From the NCBI RefSeq assembly GCF_000963705.1, contig NZ_LAJY01000295.1, positions 1 to 7,266 on the forward strand: DNA of 7,266 nt. The letters run 5' to 3'. Position 1 is the first letter of the stretch, and each line of letters starts with the position of its first letter. The notes under the pieces are model-generated. The model did no database searches. It was not told where the DNA came from and saw nothing but the letters and a program-made list of their open reading frames with translations. Source of the DNA: Elstera litoralis (lineage in GTDB: Bacteria; Pseudomonadota; Alphaproteobacteria; Elsterales; Elsteraceae). Below are positions 5,640-7,266 of the stretch, one piece after another. The position numbers were made by a program, and so were the translations under genes.

Positions 5640-6847
5640 GCCGGAACATCCTCGGGAAGAATCTGCGTCAGCAGCGCGTTCAGCCGCTGCCGTCCCGCCG
5701 CGGTGGCGGTTAGATGCGTGTCGGTCTGCGCTAAAAACCCGCCCTCGATCATGCGGGAAAGCCCGGCGGCATCCAAGCTGGCGTCCGGTCGCAGGCCGGT
5801 TTCGCGTAAGTAGCGGGCGAGGGGCACACCTTCGGCGAGGCGCAGGCCCATCATGGTCAGTTCGGTGAGACGGTCGGGCACGGCGACGGGGTCGACCTCG
5901 GTCAGACCGTCTTCGCCCGCCTCTAAAGCTGCGAGCCAAGTTTCCGGCACTTTTTGCGCGCGGGTAGCGAGCTTATGGCCGAGGGGCGTGCCATCGTCCA
6001 GAGTCAGCCGCCCGTGCGCGCCGGGGCCGACGCCGAGGTAATCGCCGTAGCGCCAATACAGAAGATTATGGCGGCTTTCCTGACCCGGCTTCGCGTGATT
6101 GGAAATCTCGTAAGCGGGCAGCCCGGCCGCCGTCAGCAGCGCTTGCGTCGCCTCATAGAGATCGCCCGCCAGCGCATCATCCGGCAGGGCGAAATCGCCG
6201 CGCGCGTGCGCGCCATAAAAGGCGGTGCCGGGCTCGATGGTCAGTTGATACAGCGACAGATGGCCCACCGCCAAATCCAAGGCTTGCCGCAGTTCGGCTT
6301 CCCAGGCCGCAACCGATTGGCCGGGGCGGGCGTAGATCAGATCGAAGCTGAAGCGCTGGAAATGCTTGGCTGCGAGCGCAATCGCGCGGCGGGCTTCATC
6401 GGGATCATGGGTGCGTCCCAAAAAGCCGAGCGCGTTTTTCTCCAGGGCCTGCACACCGATGGATAGCCGATTGACCCCGGCGCTCGCATAGCCCGCGAAA
6501 TTTTCGGCCTCGGCAGACGTCGGGTTGGCTTCCAGACTGATTTCCGCCCCGGCGGCGAGCGGCCAGAGCCGGGCAATCGTGTCGATCACGCTACCGACCA
6601 AGCGCGGCGGCATCAGCGACGGGGTGCCGCCGCCGAAAAAAATCGATGAAACGCTGCGATTGCCCAATCCTTCGGCGTCAAAGCGCGCTTTTTGGCGCGT
6701 CAGGCTGGCGGTCAGGCCGTGCTCCCACGCGTCTGCCTCAATTTTATCCCGCACATGACTGTTAAAGTCGCAATAGGGGCATTTCGAGCGGCAGAAGGGC
6801 CAATGGACGTAAACGCCAAAGCTGCGCGGATCGGGCGGTAGGCTCAC
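5636..6847 (-). CDS. hemW: Radical-SAM haem chaperone HemW (HemN-like family)
   Basis: This protein of 403 residues belongs to the HemW branch of the HemN-like radical-SAM family. HemW proteins bind haem and deliver it to membrane targets; they are often wrongly named oxygen-independent coproporphyrinogen oxidase. The iron-sulphur motif is C19-x3-C23-x2-C26 followed by D27-F28, and phenylalanine there marks HemW, where true HemN has a fourth cysteine. GGGTPS for SAM binding is at 72-77, EANP at 106-109, GVNRLSIGVQ at 124-133, and the HemW signature HNLLYW at 260-265 is followed by YLGVGPGAHG. A HemN C-terminal domain follows. I place the start at the GTG at 6847, which overlaps the rdgB stop as GTGA and precedes the first conserved residues (FGVYVHWPF). 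An open frame upstream to 7054 is only the shadow of rdgB. No strong ribosome-binding site is seen, so coupled translation from rdgB is likely. Confidence 0.94.
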   Translation of the reverse strand: MSLPPDPRSFGVYVHWPFCRSKCPYCDFNSHVRDKIEADAWEHGLTASLTRQKARFDAEGLGNRSVSSIFFGGGTPSLMPPRLVGSVIDTIARLWPLAAGAEISLEANPTSAEAENFAGYASAGVNRLSIGVQALEKNALGFLGRTHDPDEARRAIALAAKHFQRFSFDLIYARPGQSVAAWEAELRQALDLAVGHLSLYQLTIEPGTAFYGAHARGDFALPDDALAGDLYEATQALLTAAGLPAYEISNHAKPGQESRHNLLYWRYGDYLGVGPGAHGRLTLDDGTPLGHKLATRAQKVPETWLAALEAGEDGLTEVDPVAVPDRLTELTMMGLRLAEGVPLARYLRETGLRPDASLDAAGLSRMIEGGFLAQTDTHLTATAAGRQRLNALLTQILPEDVPA

Positions 6848-7266
6848 GCGAAAACAGCTTTCACCAACTGCTCGAAGGCGCGGGCGCGGTGGCTCATGGC
6901 GTGTTTGGCACCAGCGTCCATTTCCCCAAAAGTCTGCGTGTAGCCGGTGGGAATGAAAATCGGATCGTACCCGAAGCCATTCGGGCCGCGCGCCGGGAAG
7001 GTCAGCGTGCCGTCGATGATGCCCTCGAAGGTCACGATCTGCCCATCGGGCCAAGCGAGCGATAGGGCACAGTGGAAGGCGGCGCTGCGGTCGGGATTAT
7101 CGCCCAACTCGGTGCGCACCCGGTCCATCGCTACCGAAAAATCCTTGCCCGGCCCGGCCCAGCGCGCGGAATAAATGCCCGGTGCGCCGCCGAGGCCGTG
7201 GACGGCAAGGCCGCTATCGTCGGCGAGCCGATGGCTTGCCGGAGCCTTCGGCGGCGGCGCGGGCTT
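6844..7266 (-). CDS. rdgB: RdgB/HAM1 non-canonical purine NTP pyrophosphatase, 5' end cut by window
   Basis: This is the C-terminal 140 residues of an ITPase-type enzyme that hydrolyses dITP, XTP and ITP to monophosphates and so keeps deaminated purines out of DNA and RNA. Roughly the first 55-60 residues of a protein of about 200 lie beyond the right edge. Family signatures seen are LADDSGL (7227-7207), GGAPGIYSARWAG just after it, then ARGPNGFGYDPIF, GEMDAGAKHAMSHRARA and a short C-terminal tail. The acidic pair in DDSG takes part in metal and catalysis in the family. The stop overlaps the hemW start. Oddly, the 14 residues before DDSG (KPAPPPKAPASHRL) fit the family poorly, whereas the neighbouring frame reads ARAAAEGSGKPSA at exactly the expected spacing. 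This suggests a one-base insertion, or a sequencing error, near 7222-7228. If real, the gene would be frameshifted. Confidence 0.9.
   Translation of the reverse strand, partial: KPAPPPKAPASHRLADDSGLAVHGLGGAPGIYSARWAGPGKDFSVAMDRVRTELGDNPDRSAAFHCALSLAWPDGQIVTFEGIIDGTLTFPARGPNGFGYDPIFIPTGYTQTFGEMDAGAKHAMSHRARAFEQLVKAVFA

Noticed and set aside
5640..5939. Upstream extension of the pyrD frame by 100 codons
   Set aside because: It overlaps the conserved end of hemW and is arginine-rich shadow sequence; the ATG at 5639 begins a normal class 2 PyrD.
6848..7054. Upstream extension of the hemW frame by 69 codons
   Set aside because: The extension lies inside rdgB in another frame, has no family similarity, and the GTG at 6847 fits both the overlap and the family's N-terminus.
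1..7266. Search for tRNA, rRNA, CRISPR arrays, insertion sequences, phage or toxin-antitoxin genes
   Set aside because: I saw no tandem spaced repeats, transposase-like frames, terminal inverted repeats or RNA gene signatures; the window is filled by identifiable metabolic and transport genes.

Overview
The window is GC-rich, densely coded bacterial DNA with every supported gene on the minus strand, so gene order is read from the right edge to the left. Family-level similarity (a SmoE/MtlE-type polyol-binding protein, a SorC-type regulator next to a HAD phosphatase, and rdgB-hemW adjacency) suggests an alphaproteobacterium, perhaps of the Rhodospirillales. The lineage is an inference from remembered protein families, not from a search.

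Right part (4584-7266): a housekeeping cluster whose genes overlap by four bases. It holds the C-terminal part of rdgB (house-cleaning purine NTP pyrophosphatase), hemW (radical-SAM haem chaperone) and pyrD (quinone-type dihydroorotate dehydrogenase). The rdgB/hemW junction is GTGA and the hemW/pyrD junction is ATGA, so the genes are almost certainly co-transcribed and translationally coupled. PyrD has a cysteine where class 2 enzymes normally have the catalytic serine. The rdgB fragment shows a possible one-base frameshift close to the window edge.

Middle part (2897-4521): a small HAD-superfamily sugar-phosphate phosphatase followed at once by a SorC/DeoR-type sugar-responsive regulator. A 160-bp regulatory gap follows (2737-2896). 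It holds a likely promoter and two copies of a GAACATATGTTC-like palindrome spaced 19 bp centre to centre, the best candidates for the regulator's operators.

Left part (1-2736): an ABC importer operon for a polyol (sorbitol/mannitol type): periplasmic binding protein (smoE), first permease (smoF) and second permease (smoG, cut by the window edge). A strong hairpin plus U-tract lies between smoE and smoF and would let the binding protein be made in excess over the membrane subunits. The ATPase and the polyol dehydrogenases expected downstream are outside the window.

The simplest reading is a regulated polyol uptake locus placed downstream of an unrelated housekeeping cluster. I saw no RNA genes, mobile elements, CRISPR arrays or obviously new system.
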